64,000 nt of DNA from Cupriavidus plantarum (GTDB taxonomy: Bacteria; Pseudomonadota; Gammaproteobacteria; Burkholderiales; Burkholderiaceae). Of this stretch, positions 30,871 through 39,545 are shown piece after piece; the stretch's first letter is position 1, and each line of letters opens with the position of its first letter. The position numbers were made by a program, and so were the translations under genes. The stretch is taken from contig NZ_CAJPUX010000003.1 in the NCBI RefSeq assembly GCF_905397285.1, positions 248,001 to 312,000 of the forward strand, written 5' to 3'. Below the pieces are notes generated by a model. It worked only from the letters and a program-made list of their open reading frames with translations, had not been told where the DNA came from and ran no database searches.

Positions 30871-32597
30871 TCAGCGTGCGGCGATGGATGCGGCCATCGT
30901 TACGGCAATGGGTCCCAGCAATGGCAGCAGCACGTTGGAGATGGCATAGGTGATCGTGTAGCCGATCACGGGCGTGCCGTTTCCGGCGGCATTGGTCAGC
31001 GCCATGATCGTGGGGGTACTGCAATGCTGGCCGGCTACCGCGCCCAGGAGGATGGGCAGATCGAGCCGTAGCCAGCGGCGGCCGATGAACAGCGAGATCG
31101 CGGCGGGGATCACGGAGATCAGCACGCCAGCGATCGGCAGGACCAGGCCGTATTCGGCGATGAGGCGCAGCGCGTCGGGTCCCGCGCTCAGTCCCACGGC
31201 CGCGATGAACGTAGCCAGGCCGAAGTCCTTGAGGATCTCCGCGGCGGGACCTGGCAGCGACCCCATCACCAGCAGGCGCGCGCGCAGCCATCCGAAGGCG
31301 AGGCCCGCGACGAGGCAGCCGCCGCCGGTGCCGAGCGTGAGATGCGCCTTGCCCAGATCGATGGACAGCGAGCCGACCCACATGCCGAGCAGAATGCCGA
31401 TGCCGAGGAATACGAAGTCCGTGCGAATCGTGGGCACGACGGCGTAGCCGAGCTCGGGTACCGCGTGCCGCACGGCGTCGCGCGGGCCGGAGAGGGTGAG
31501 CACGTCGGCGCGCTGGAGCACCGTCTCCGGCAGCAGTGGCACGCGGTGCTGCATGCGCGTGAGGTTGGCGAGATACACGCCGCGGCCGGCGCCCACGTCG
31601 GCCATTTCGCGGAGGCGGGCGAGCGACACGCCGACGACCTCGCGGCGGGTCAGCAGCACGCTCTGCTCGCACTGAATCACGTTGTCAAATTCGGCGGTGA
31701 GCGCGGCATTGCCGCCGACCTCTGTGCCCACCTCTGCGCGCCAAACCGTCGCGCGAACGCGACCATCGCATCGCGGCGGCCGACCGCGAGCACGATGTCG
31801 CCCGCGCGCAGGATGTCATCGGGCGCGGGCTTCAGCGTCTCTCCTTCGCGCAGGATGCGGCGGATCGTGACGCCCATCGCGACGCCGCGTTCCACGTCGA
31901 TGACCGTCTTGCCTTCCTGTGCAGCGTCTACGCGCAGGACGCGGGAAACGATGCGTGGCAATGCGTCGAGCTGGCCGTCTGGCCTGTCGTCCTGTCCGCC
32001 GAGCTTCTGCCAGAGGCGCTGCGCGGATTCGCGCAGGTTCTCGCGCAGCAGCCATGGCGCGAGCTGGCTCGTGAACAGGACGATCGATATCAGGCCGAAC
32101 AGGTACGTCACGCTGTACGCCGTGACGATATGGCTCTGGAGCACGCGTGTTTGCTCGGGGTCGGTGCTCAGGTGCGCGACGGCCTCCGAGGCGGTGCCGA
32201 TGACCGCGGATTCGGTGGCGGCGCCGGCGAGCAGGCCCGCGGCGGTGCCGGGGTCGAGCCGCAGCAGCGGTACCGCGATGGCCAGCAGCGCGAGCAGGAC
32301 GAAGACTTCGACCAGCGACAGCAGGCCGATGCGCCATTCCTTCGCCACGTTGGCGAAGAACTGAGGGCCGCCCGTGAAGCCAAGCGCGAAGATGAACAGC
32401 GCGAACGCGACGTTGCGCACGTCGTCGTCGAGCCGCACGCCGGCCTGTCCGATCACGAGCGCGGCGATGAGCGTGCCGCAGATGCCGCCGAGCTGGAATG
32501 GGCCGAAGCGGATCGCGCCTACCGCGTGGCCGACCGCCAACGCCAGAAAAAGCGCGATCTCGGGGTTGCCGGCGAGCAGGGCGAGGGCGTGGTCCAT
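30871..32597 (-). pseudogene. Second AspT-family exchanger, split by a frameshift
   Basis: Two overlapping minus-strand frames encode the two halves of one AspT-like protein. The N-terminal half (ATG 32597 to stop 31677, 306 codons) carries the first five or so membrane segments and one RCK_C-like domain ending AVGRRDAMVAFARRFGA, then runs off into unrelated sequence. The C-terminal half (open frame covering 31731 to 30871) resumes with VGTEVGGNAALTAEFDN, the second RCK_C domain and the remaining membrane segments. Aligned by eye with the neighbouring aspT, loss of one base near 31730-31745 explains the break. It may be a pseudogene, a sequencing error or, less likely, a two-subunit transporter; the C half has an in-frame GTG at 31731. 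Confidence 0.65.
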
Positions 32598-32697
32598 GAC
32601 GCGAATGCGGGCTCCAGGTCGTCCTTGCAGACGCGACGGCAGTCGGTGTCTGCAACGGTGTGGAGGATTATCCGCCCCGGGTTACGCGTCAGGAATT

Positions 32698-32707
32698 GAA
32701 ACGTTTC
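32698..32707. promoter_or_regulatory. GAAACGTTTC palindrome upstream of the exchanger gene
   Basis: A perfect 10-bp palindrome with a central CG, in the gap between the divided exchanger gene and the M48 lipoprotein gene. LacI/GalR-family operators often have this shape. It lies about 100 bp upstream of the exchanger start on the minus strand. Coordinates may be off by a base. A GC-rich inverted repeat AGGCCGCGA/TCGCGGCCT without a T tract follows near 32738-32764. Confidence 0.3.
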
Positions 32708-32775
32708 GTGGGTGATTTAAACGACTTCAACATCGCCAGGCCGCGAACGGAACCGTCGCGGCCTTTCGCGTGCGG

Positions 32776-33525
32776 TTACTTGCCGCTATTGAGACGGTCC
32801 TGGATATGCTGGGCGCGCGCGGCCGAGCCGGGATGCGAGCTCAGCAGGCTCGAGCTGCCGCCATCGAGCTTGGCGAGCTTCTGGAACGCGGTGACGAGCG
32901 CCTGGCGGTTCTGTCCGTTCTTGGTCAGCAGATCGTACGAGTAATCGTCCGCGGCGCTTTCCTGCCGCTGCGAGAACTGCGCGTTGACGAAGGTCTCGCC
33001 GAGGTCGCCGATCTGCGACGACGACAACGCGGTGAGCGTCGTGTTGCCGAGCGATCCGAGCAGCCCGCGCGCCGCCGCGGTGGAGTAGGCCACCTGCATC
33101 GCGGCCTTGGTATGGCCGAGTGCCACGTGCCCGATCTCGTGGCCGAGCACGCCACGCACTTCGTCGTCGCTCATCAGGTCCATGAGGCCGCTATAGACAC
33201 GCACGCAACCGTTGGCCATCGCCCATGCGTTGACATCCTTGGTCATGTAGACCTTGGCATCGAGCGGCAGCCCCGTGTTCTTGAGCCCGGCCATGATGTT
33301 GGTCAACCGCTTGGCATAGGTACTGTCGGCGGTGGCGACGGTGTTTTTCTTGTCCATCTCCGCACAGGACTGATCGGAGAGCTGCTTCACGTTGGCGTCG
33401 GACAGCGACGCGGCGGAGAAGAGGCTACCGCCCGCCTGCGTCAGCCCATCGTAGTTCGTGCCGGCACACCCGGCCATCAAAAGCGCGCAGCCAAAAGCCG
33501 CCGCCGTCGCGGAGATGCGAGTCAT
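32776..33525 (-). CDS. M48 family metallopeptidase, outer-membrane lipoprotein (LoiP/YggG-like)
   Basis: A 249-residue protein with a lipoprotein signal peptide ending LLMAGC (C20), so it is exported and lipid-anchored. The zinc motif HEIGH is at 129-133 (H129, E130, H133) and the third ligand is probably in QRQESAADDYSYDLL. The C terminus SSHPGSAARAQHI is typical of M48 periplasmic quality-control proteases. Substrate unknown; single gene with no partner. Confidence 0.88.
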   Translation of the reverse strand: MTRISATAAAFGCALLMAGCAGTNYDGLTQAGGSLFSAASLSDANVKQLSDQSCAEMDKKNTVATADSTYAKRLTNIMAGLKNTGLPLDAKVYMTKDVNAWAMANGCVRVYSGLMDLMSDDEVRGVLGHEIGHVALGHTKAAMQVAYSTAAARGLLGSLGNTTLTALSSSQIGDLGETFVNAQFSQRQESAADDYSYDLLTKNGQNRQALVTAFQKLAKLDGGSSSLLSSHPGSAARAQHIQDRLNSGK

Positions 33526-33751
33526 GGTCGTTCCCTGGAGTTCATGTTGTCATGTTGGCGGCACGCGCTACTGCGATGGCAGGCCGCATCCCGCAGGATA
33601 GACCGCCACCCCCGACGCGTGAAGTAGGCGAAGTCTTACAAACACGCGTGCGGTTTCAGAGTCGTCTCATTGGAAACCGCAGCACCTTTTGCGCACGCTT
33701 GCCGCTTAGCGTCGCCCTGTTTGCATGAGCAGGCCATGCGATCGGCGCGGC

Positions 33752-33780
33752 TTGGCAAGGTGTGAATTAAAAGTTACGAT
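33752..33780 (+). promoter_or_regulatory. Predicted promoter of the toxin-antitoxin pair
   Basis: TTGGCA (33752-33757) and TACGAT (33775-33780) are 17 bp apart. The -10 ends directly before the GTG annotated as the toxin start, so transcription would begin about 7 nt inside that frame and the toxin would start at a later GTG (33802 or 33805). Confidence 0.45.
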
Positions 33781-34116
33781 GTGGGACAGTCCGAAATCGA
33801 AGTGGTGTTGTACCGGCGCGATGACGGGTTCGAACCGGTAACCGACTGGCTCGCCTCGGTTCGCGACAAGCGTGCCGCGGCGCGGATGCGCATTCGCATG
33901 TACCGCCTGACACAAGGGCTGTTCGGCGACGTGAGACCGGTGGGCGGCGGCATACTGGAATTGAGGGAAGACGTGGGCCCCGGATATCGGCTGTACGTCG
34001 CGCGGCACAGCACGGCATTGGTCGTGCTGCTTTGCGCGGGAAGCAAGCAGACGCAGGCTGCCGATATTCAACTCGCACAGGTCTACTGGACCGAATGGAA
34101 GCGGAGTAATGCATGA
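33781..34116 (+). CDS. RelE/HigB-type toxin (addiction-module killer protein family)
   Basis: A basic protein of up to 111 residues matching the Gp49-like HigB/RelE family: LYRRDDGFEPVTDWLASVRDK, RMYRLTQGLFGDVRPVGGGILELRED and YRLYVARHSTALVVLLCAGSKQTQ follow the family pattern of ribosome-dependent mRNA interferases. GTG 33781 is the longest start; no Shine-Dalgarno is evident and later in-frame GTGs fit the predicted promoter better. It overlaps the antitoxin by ATGA, with toxin first, the order typical of higBA. Confidence 0.8.
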   Translation: MGQSEIEVVLYRRDDGFEPVTDWLASVRDKRAAARMRIRMYRLTQGLFGDVRPVGGGILELREDVGPGYRLYVARHSTALVVLLCAGSKQTQAADIQLAQVYWTEWKRSNA

Positions 34117-34499
34117 ACAAGAGCATGAGCGTGAGCAAAAGCGTGAGCAAGAGCAAAGCACCTCGCAAACCTGCAACCGGAGGGCCGGCAAGATATGCCG
34201 CGTCCGTGCCGCTGAGCGAGGCCACCATCGAAGCCCTTGGCCAGGATCGTGAGCTGGCCGTGGAGTTTCTCAGGGCCGCAATGGAAGAGCTCGACGATCC
34301 GGAGAACCGCGCGGTGGGTCTGCTGGCATTGCGTGACATCGCCGAGGCCTACGGCGGTATGACCGCAGTGGCCCAGGAGGCTGGAATCACGCGAGAGGCC
34401 CTCTATCGCGCGCTGTCTCCTAGCGGCAACCCCACGCTCAAGACGATCGTGGCGGTGCTGCGTGCCGTCGGCATGCGCCTCTCCGTCGTGCCCGCATGA
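34113..34499 (+). CDS. HigA-like antitoxin with helix-turn-helix domain
   Basis: A 128-residue protein whose C-terminal half reads DIAEAYGGMTAVAQEAGITREALYRALSPSGNPTLKTIVAVLRAVG, a Cro/C1-type helix-turn-helix of the addiction-module antidote family. It should neutralise the preceding toxin and repress the pair. The N terminus is odd: about 20 residues of Ser/Lys/Val repeats (MSVSKSVSKSKAP) coded by a short direct repeat. The true start could be a later codon, though the ATGA overlap supports 34113. Confidence 0.82.
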   Translation: MNKSMSVSKSVSKSKAPRKPATGGPARYAASVPLSEATIEALGQDRELAVEFLRAAMEELDDPENRAVGLLALRDIAEAYGGMTAVAQEAGITREALYRALSPSGNPTLKTIVAVLRAVGMRLSVVPA

Positions 34500-34681
34500 T
34501 CCCGCCGGGGTCGGCGACGCGTGCCTGTGCGTTGGCACGGCCGTCCCGCAGGGCAAGTCCCGCAAGACGGTCATTGGCCAGCAGCGCGGCCGGCGGGGAT
34601 GGCGTTGCAACGCGCGTGCGCACGCGATGAAAAGCTGACACGCTCTGGTTCACACGCCATCGTGCCGCACGCTATTCCGGT

Positions 34682-35671
34682 TCAGCCTTCCCGCCCATGC
34701 CGCCGCAGCAGCCACGCCGCCGCCACGAACAGCGTGGCGCCCGCCGCGACCATGCCGACCGCCGGCACACGGCTGCGATCCCGCCAGCCGCCGTCGATCG
34801 ACATGTTGCCGGTACTGGGCCGGAACAAGTTGCCATCGGTCTTCGGCGCGGGCGGCGCGCCCCGCAGATAGCCGCGCACGAATAACGACGATCCGAGGCG
34901 CAGCAGGGTCGGGGAGACGATGTTGCCGATGCGGGACAGCGTTGCCATCACGCCGACGGCTGTCGATCGGCGGTGCGGGGAGTGGGCCGCGTGGACGATG
35001 GCGCGGGCCACGGCGCGGGGATCGGCCCGTGGCGGCGGTGGCTTGATGACCTTGCCCGTGTAGTTGGCGCCGTGCGCGAAGCCGGGGCTATCGACGACCA
35101 TCGGGAAGATGTCGCACACGTGAATATGCGGCCACGGCGCGAGTTCGAGCCGCAGCGCCTCCGAGAACCCCCTCAGCCCGTACTTGCTCGCGGTATAGGA
35201 CGTGGCCATCGGCGTCGGCGACCACGCGCCGAGCGACAGCACCTGGATCAACGTGCCTTTGCCGGCTTTCTTGAAATATGGCACGACCGCGCGCGCGCCC
35301 AACAGATAGCCGAGCAGGTTCGTGCGAATGATCTGCTCGTGCGCCGCGGCGGGCGTGTCCTCGATGGCGCCGGCCGCGCCGACGCCCGCATTGCTGACCC
35401 ATACGTCTATCTGACCGCCGTGCGAGGCAGCGAACGCCGCCGCGCGGTCCGCGAGGTCCTGCATGTCGCGGGGATCGGTGACGTCGGTGGGGACGCCGAT
35501 GACCTGCGCGCCGAGCCGCCGGCATTCGGCACAGACGACCTCGAGGGCCGCCTCGCCCCGCGATGCCAGCACGAGCCGCGCGCCCTGGCGGGCGAACCGT
35601 TCGGCGGTGGCGCGCCCGATGCCGCTGGAAGCGCCCGTGATCACTACGGTAGGGGAAGCGGTGGCACGCAT
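34682..35671 (-). CDS. SDR family oxidoreductase with C-terminal membrane anchor
   Basis: A 329-residue classical short-chain dehydrogenase: TGASSGIGRATAERFA near the N terminus binds NADP(H), NAGVGAAG follows, and the catalytic Tyr-Lys are in SYTASKYGLRGF. The C-terminal 60 residues end in a hydrophobic segment (AVGMVAAGATLFVAAAWLL) and a basic tail, so the enzyme is probably held on the membrane. The start at MRATASPTVV has AGGAG upstream. Substrate unknown. The 180 bp between it and the antitoxin gene hold nothing I can name. Confidence 0.85.
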   Translation of the reverse strand: MRATASPTVVITGASSGIGRATAERFARQGARLVLASRGEAALEVVCAECRRLGAQVIGVPTDVTDPRDMQDLADRAAAFAASHGGQIDVWVSNAGVGAAGAIEDTPAAAHEQIIRTNLLGYLLGARAVVPYFKKAGKGTLIQVLSLGAWSPTPMATSYTASKYGLRGFSEALRLELAPWPHIHVCDIFPMVVDSPGFAHGANYTGKVIKPPPPRADPRAVARAIVHAAHSPHRRSTAVGVMATLSRIGNIVSPTLLRLGSSLFVRGYLRGAPPAPKTDGNLFRPSTGNMSIDGGWRDRSRVPAVGMVAAGATLFVAAAWLLRRHGREG

Positions 35672-35933
35672 GGGGTCTCCTGTCGTCCTGATGGTCCTGA
35701 TGATGCTGCTAGTCCTGTTCGCCGAGGTGGAGTCTGTCGGCGACGCATCGTTCATGCCATCGGCCCCGTCGTGGCGGGCAACAGGCGTGAGAACGGCGCT
35801 AACGTTGCTTGCCGGCGCTTACCGGCGATGCGGGACGTGCGAGCGGGACGGACCCGGAATGCGAGGGCGGAAGCTGGAAAAAGAAACCCGGAAAAATTGA
35901 CGCGTCGAAGCTGCTGACCGAAGTCACTGAAGA

Positions 35934-36018
35934 TGGTGCCCGGGGTCGGACTCGAACCGACACGCCTTGCGGCGGGGGATTTTGAGTCCCCTGCGTCTAC
36001 CTGTTTCACCACCCGGGC
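35934..36018 (-). tRNA. tRNA-Leu (anticodon CAA)
   Basis: On the minus strand an 85-nt class II tRNA folds with acceptor stem GCCCGGG/CCCGGGC, anticodon stem GGGGA/TCCCC around the loop CTCAAAA (anticodon CAA), a long variable arm (GCCGCAAGGC), the T loop GGTTCGAGTCC and an encoded CCA end (35936-35934). The long variable arm and anticodon identify leucine, decoding UUG. Confidence 0.95.
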
Positions 36019-36062
36019 ATTGGGTGAGGCACTGCCGATGCAGCACCTGCGATGAATCGGGG

Positions 36063-36091
36063 ATTATGCCGGAAATCGGAAGGCGGAACAA
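36063..36091 (-). promoter_or_regulatory. Predicted promoter of tRNA-Leu
   Basis: On the minus strand TTGTTC (36091-36086) and CATAAT (36068-36063) are 17 bp apart, about 45 bp upstream of the mature tRNA 5' end. The 260 bp from the tRNA to the SDR start contain no gene and no clear terminator that I can see. Confidence 0.55.
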
Positions 36092-36102
36092 CGGGGCGGC
36101 AA

Positions 36103-36474
36103 CTATCGGCCACGTCTCGCGTTGGTGGTGCGGTTGCGGTCGTAGAAGCCCGGCGGCTTGCGGGCGACCCAGCGGATGAAGGTGGCGATCACCGGATGGG
36201 CCCGCAGCGTTGGCCAGTCGTGATAGGTGGCCGCGAGTTCGGATTCCGTAAAGACCGAGTGGATCTTCTGGTGGCAGATACGGTGCATGGGCACGACCTC
36301 GCGGCCGCCCTGGCTTTTTGGGATCGGGTGGTGCAAATCGGTGCTGGCGTCTTCGAGCAGTGGACGGCCGCATAGCGGGCAGCGCGCGTTGGCCGCCACC
36401 GGGATAGCGGGCGGGCCGAGTTGATCGTGTGCGTTGGCGCGGAGCCGGCGTTTGACGACCATGGCGGTGTCCAT
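36103..36474 (-). CDS. HNH endonuclease family protein
   Basis: A 123-residue protein from the ATG at 36474 (a second ATG at 36462 is equally possible). It has a zinc-type CPLCG pair, the HNH core DLHHPIPKSQGG and HRICHQKIHSVF with the distal histidine. Such small HNH proteins are widespread and their role is often unknown; it is not next to a methylase or other restriction genes, so a restriction role is not supported. Confidence 0.8.
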   Translation of the reverse strand: MDTAMVVKRRLRANAHDQLGPPAIPVAANARCPLCGRPLLEDASTDLHHPIPKSQGGREVVPMHRICHQKIHSVFTESELAATYHDWPTLRAHPVIATFIRWVARKPPGFYDRNRTTNARRGR

Positions 36475-36538
36475 GGAAAGGGTTCGAGCGAGTACGTTAT
36501 CAGATCGTGTAGCATCACAGCGCCACCCTCGTGATCCC

Positions 36539-37471
36539 ATGACGAACGGAACCGCCATGTCAGCCCATCCCACCCTGGCCAGTCTTGCCGAGCTGCCCTC
36601 GCAGGATCCCGCCTTCTACACGCAGGCCTACAATAACCGCGCGCTCGTGCCCGACCATCCCGTCCACATGGCGCGATGGGCCGCGGACTCCGCGCTCGTC
36701 CGCGCGCGCGTCACGTTCCGCGAGGGGCTCAGTTATGGCGCGTCCGACTCGCCGTACGCCTACGCCGAAACGCTCGATTATTTTCCCGCGGTGACCAGCG
36801 TCGACTTCGCGCTTCCGCCGCTGCTCGTGTTCATCCACGGCGGCTACTTCCGCTCGTTCGACAAGAGCGACCACAGTTTCGTTGCCACCCAGTTGCCGCG
36901 CAAGGGCGTGTCGGTGGCGGTAGTCAACTACGCGCTATGCCCGGAAGTGAGCGTCGAGGCGATCGTGCGGCAGGTGCTGCAGAGCGTCGCATGGCTCTAT
37001 CGCCAGGCCGATGAACTCGGCCACGATCGCGATCGTATTTATCTGGCCGGCCATTCCGTCGGCGGCCACCTCGTGGCGATGCTGATGGCGGCGCTCTGGC
37101 CGCAGTTCGGCGCCGATCTGCCGGCCGATCTCGTCAAGGGCGGGGTATCGATCAGCGGGCTCTACGACCTCGAGCCGCTGCGCCGCGCGGAATTCCTGCA
37201 GGCCGACCTGCAGCTGACCGAGGCCGACGTCGCGCGCCTGTCGCCGGCCTTCCTGACGCCGGCGACGGACGCGCCCTTCATCACCGCGGTGGGTGAGCTC
37301 GAGTCGAGCGAATTCCATCGCCAGAAGGCGCTGATCCGCGCCGCATGGCCCAACAACGTGCGCGAGGATATCCCGCTGCCGGGCAAGCACCATTTCAATG
37401 TGATGGACGACCTCACGCGCGAGGGCACGCCGTTGCTGCGTGCCATCCTTGCCATGGTCGGCGCGGTGTAG
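36539..37471 (+). CDS. Alpha/beta hydrolase (kynurenine formamidase-like)
   Basis: A 310-residue alpha/beta hydrolase with the oxyanion motif FIHGGYFRSFDKSDHSF, the nucleophile elbow AGHSVGGH and a C-terminal GKHHFNVMDD carrying the likely catalytic histidine. This arrangement resembles arylformamidase-like carboxylesterases, but no tryptophan-degradation genes are adjacent, so the substrate is open. MSAHP at 36557 is an alternative start. Its stop abuts that of the convergent dehydrogenase with no base between. Confidence 0.82.
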   Translation: MTNGTAMSAHPTLASLAELPSQDPAFYTQAYNNRALVPDHPVHMARWAADSALVRARVTFREGLSYGASDSPYAYAETLDYFPAVTSVDFALPPLLVFIHGGYFRSFDKSDHSFVATQLPRKGVSVAVVNYALCPEVSVEAIVRQVLQSVAWLYRQADELGHDRDRIYLAGHSVGGHLVAMLMAALWPQFGADLPADLVKGGVSISGLYDLEPLRRAEFLQADLQLTEADVARLSPAFLTPATDAPFITAVGELESSEFHRQKALIRAAWPNNVREDIPLPGKHHFNVMDDLTREGTPLLRAILAMVGAV

Positions 37472-38344
37472 TTACTTCCCGTCGCCTTCGAGCACGCGCA
37501 GCAGCGACGACGTATCGTCCTTGCCCCAGCCGTTTTCGATGAGCTTGTCGAGCTGGGCCGCGGTCGCGCGCATCGCGGGCAGGGGCAGGCCAAGCTCGTC
37601 GGCGATGCCGTTGGCGAGCCCGAAGTCCTTGTAGTGCAGCCGCGCCTCCATTCCCGGCGCGAAGTCGCGCGACACCATCTTGGGGCCGAGCAGATCGAGC
37701 ATGCGGCTTCCGGCGAAGCCGCTCGCCATGGCGTTGAACACGCGCTGCGTGTCGACGCCCTGCGCGCCCGCGAAGCGCATCGCTTCCGCGATGCCCTCGA
37801 TGTTGACGACCTGCGCGATCTGATTGCACAGCTTGGCTACCTGACCCGCGCCATGATCGCCGATGTAATTGATGTGCTTGCCGAGCACGGCCAGCAGCGG
37901 GCGCACGCGTTCGAGCGCGGCTTCGCTGCCGCCCACCATGATCGTCAGCGTGGCCGCCCGCGCGCCGATCGCACCGCCCGACACGGGGCAGTCGAGCATC
38001 TCGATGCCGCGCTCGGCCAGCGCCGCCGCGATCTCGCGCGTGACGATCGGCGAGATCGTGCTGTGGTCGATGCAGATCGTGCCCGGCGCCGCGCCGTCCG
38101 CCACGCCGTGCTTGCCCAGCAGCACCTCACGCACGTCTTCGGACGACGTCACGTTGGTGAACACGACCTCGGCGCCGCGCGCCGCTTCGGCATGCGTGAA
38201 GAACGGTTCGGCGCCGAGCTTGCGCGCCGCGTCGGCGGCTTCCGGCCGGCGGACCGAGGCCCGCACGGTATGGCCGGCGGCGATCAGGTGGCCCACCATG
38301 GGCGCGCCCATCACGCCCAGGCCGATGAATGCAACGGTAGTCAT
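37472..38344 (-). CDS. NAD(P)-dependent 3-hydroxyacid dehydrogenase (HIBADH/tartronate semialdehyde reductase family)
   Basis: A 290-residue beta-hydroxyacid dehydrogenase: Rossmann GLGVMGAPM at the N terminus, the substrate motif DCPVSGGAIGA, and the catalytic lysine in GAGQVAKLCNQ. The family includes 3-hydroxyisobutyrate dehydrogenase and 2-hydroxy-3-oxopropionate reductase; context does not decide which. The protein is full length. Confidence 0.87.
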   Translation of the reverse strand: MTTVAFIGLGVMGAPMVGHLIAAGHTVRASVRRPEAADAARKLGAEPFFTHAEAARGAEVVFTNVTSSEDVREVLLGKHGVADGAAPGTICIDHSTISPIVTREIAAALAERGIEMLDCPVSGGAIGARAATLTIMVGGSEAALERVRPLLAVLGKHINYIGDHGAGQVAKLCNQIAQVVNIEGIAEAMRFAGAQGVDTQRVFNAMASGFAGSRMLDLLGPKMVSRDFAPGMEARLHYKDFGLANGIADELGLPLPAMRATAAQLDKLIENGWGKDDTSSLLRVLEGDGK

Positions 38345-38361
38345 GAAACGCTCTCCATGGT

Positions 38362-39525
38362 CTAGACTTTGGCGCGCAGTTTCCAGAGCGACGTCACTTC
38401 GGCCACGCGCGCGGCGTGCAGCGGATCGTCGGCGTCGGCGGCCTTCGGGTGGCGCGGGCGGATATCCGAGCGGCCCGCCACGACCAGCCCCGCTGCCTCG
38501 ATCCAGCCCAGCAGTTCCTCGCGTGTGCGCAGGCCCAGGTGCTCGGCGAAGTCAGACAGCAGCAGCCAGCCTTCGCCATCGGGTTCAAGATGCGCGGCGA
38601 GGCCGGACAAGAAGCCGCGCAGCATGCGGCTCTCGGGATCGAACACCGCATGCTCGATCGGCGATGACGGCCGGGCGGGCACCCACGGCGGGTTGCACAC
38701 GACGAGCGGCGCGCGGCCGGCGGGGAACAGATCGGCCTCGGTGACCTCGACGCTGTTCGCATACCCCAGTTGCGCGAGGTTCGCGCGCGCGCACGCGAGC
38801 GCGCGCGGATCCTGATCGGTGGCCACCACGCGTTTCACGCCCCGGCGCGCGAGCACCGCGGCGATCACGCCCGTTCCGGTGCCGATATCGAACGCCAGCG
38901 ATGACTTCGCAAGCCCGGCAGGCAGCGGCTCGGCGGCCACGAGGTCGAGGTACTCGCCACGCACGGGCGAGAACACGCCGTACCACGGGTGGATGCGGTC
39001 TTCGAGCGCGGGAATTTCCACGCCCTTGCGGCGCCATTCGTAGGCGCCGATCATGCCGAGCAGTTCGCGCAGCGACGCCACATAGGGGGCATCGGTCTCG
39101 CCATGCACCTGCACGCAGGCCTCGTGCACGTCCGGCGCGCGGCGCAGCGGCACCACATGGTCCGCATCGAAGGGAATCAGCAGCATGCCGAGCGTGCGCG
39201 CGCGCTGGGACTGCGCAAGCCGATGCAGGTGGAAGGCTTCGGTCACGCTGGCCGGTGCCTTGGCCCCCTTCGCCGGGCGCCTGGGTTTGCGGTCCGTGCG
39301 GCGGGCCATGGCCTGCAGCAGCTGACGCGCGTTCTGGAAGTCGCCGCGCCACAACAGCGCGGTGCCCTCGCAGGCGAGCCGGTAGGCGGTATCGGCCGAG
39401 GTCGTGTCGTCGGCGATCACCACGCGCCTGGGCGCGGGCACGCCGGCCTCGGAACGCCAGCGCGCGCTGCGCTCGGCGCCGTCCTCGGTCCAGTGGATGG
39501 TGGGTTCGGGAGAATTTGCGGACAT
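38362..39525 (-). CDS. Class I SAM-dependent methyltransferase (HemK/PrmC-like fold)
   Basis: A 387-residue protein. The C-terminal half is a Rossmann methyltransferase with AFDIGTGTGVIAAVLARRG as SAM motif I, ATDQDPRALACARAN as motif II and VVCNPPWVP as the NPPY-type catalytic motif, usual in enzymes that methylate amide or exocyclic amine nitrogens. The N-terminal 180 residues are a separate domain with a basic RKPRRPAKGAK stretch, possibly for nucleic acid or protein binding. Target unknown. It lies 20 bp downstream of the CysB-type gene on the same strand. Confidence 0.82.
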   Translation of the reverse strand: MSANSPEPTIHWTEDGAERSARWRSEAGVPAPRRVVIADDTTSADTAYRLACEGTALLWRGDFQNARQLLQAMARRTDRKPRRPAKGAKAPASVTEAFHLHRLAQSQRARTLGMLLIPFDADHVVPLRRAPDVHEACVQVHGETDAPYVASLRELLGMIGAYEWRRKGVEIPALEDRIHPWYGVFSPVRGEYLDLVAAEPLPAGLAKSSLAFDIGTGTGVIAAVLARRGVKRVVATDQDPRALACARANLAQLGYANSVEVTEADLFPAGRAPLVVCNPPWVPARPSSPIEHAVFDPESRMLRGFLSGLAAHLEPDGEGWLLLSDFAEHLGLRTREELLGWIEAAGLVVAGRSDIRPRHPKAADADDPLHAARVAEVTSLWKLRAKV

Positions 39526-39545
39526 ACGTAGAGAGAGCAGGCCGG

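Noticed and set aside
33781-34499. Toxin-antitoxin pair as part of a defence island
   Set aside because: The neighbours are ordinary enzymes and no phage-defence or mobile genes are seen.
35934-36474. tRNA-Leu next to an HNH gene as a genomic-island edge
   Set aside because: No integrase, no repeat of the tRNA 3' end and no shift in gene character are visible nearby.
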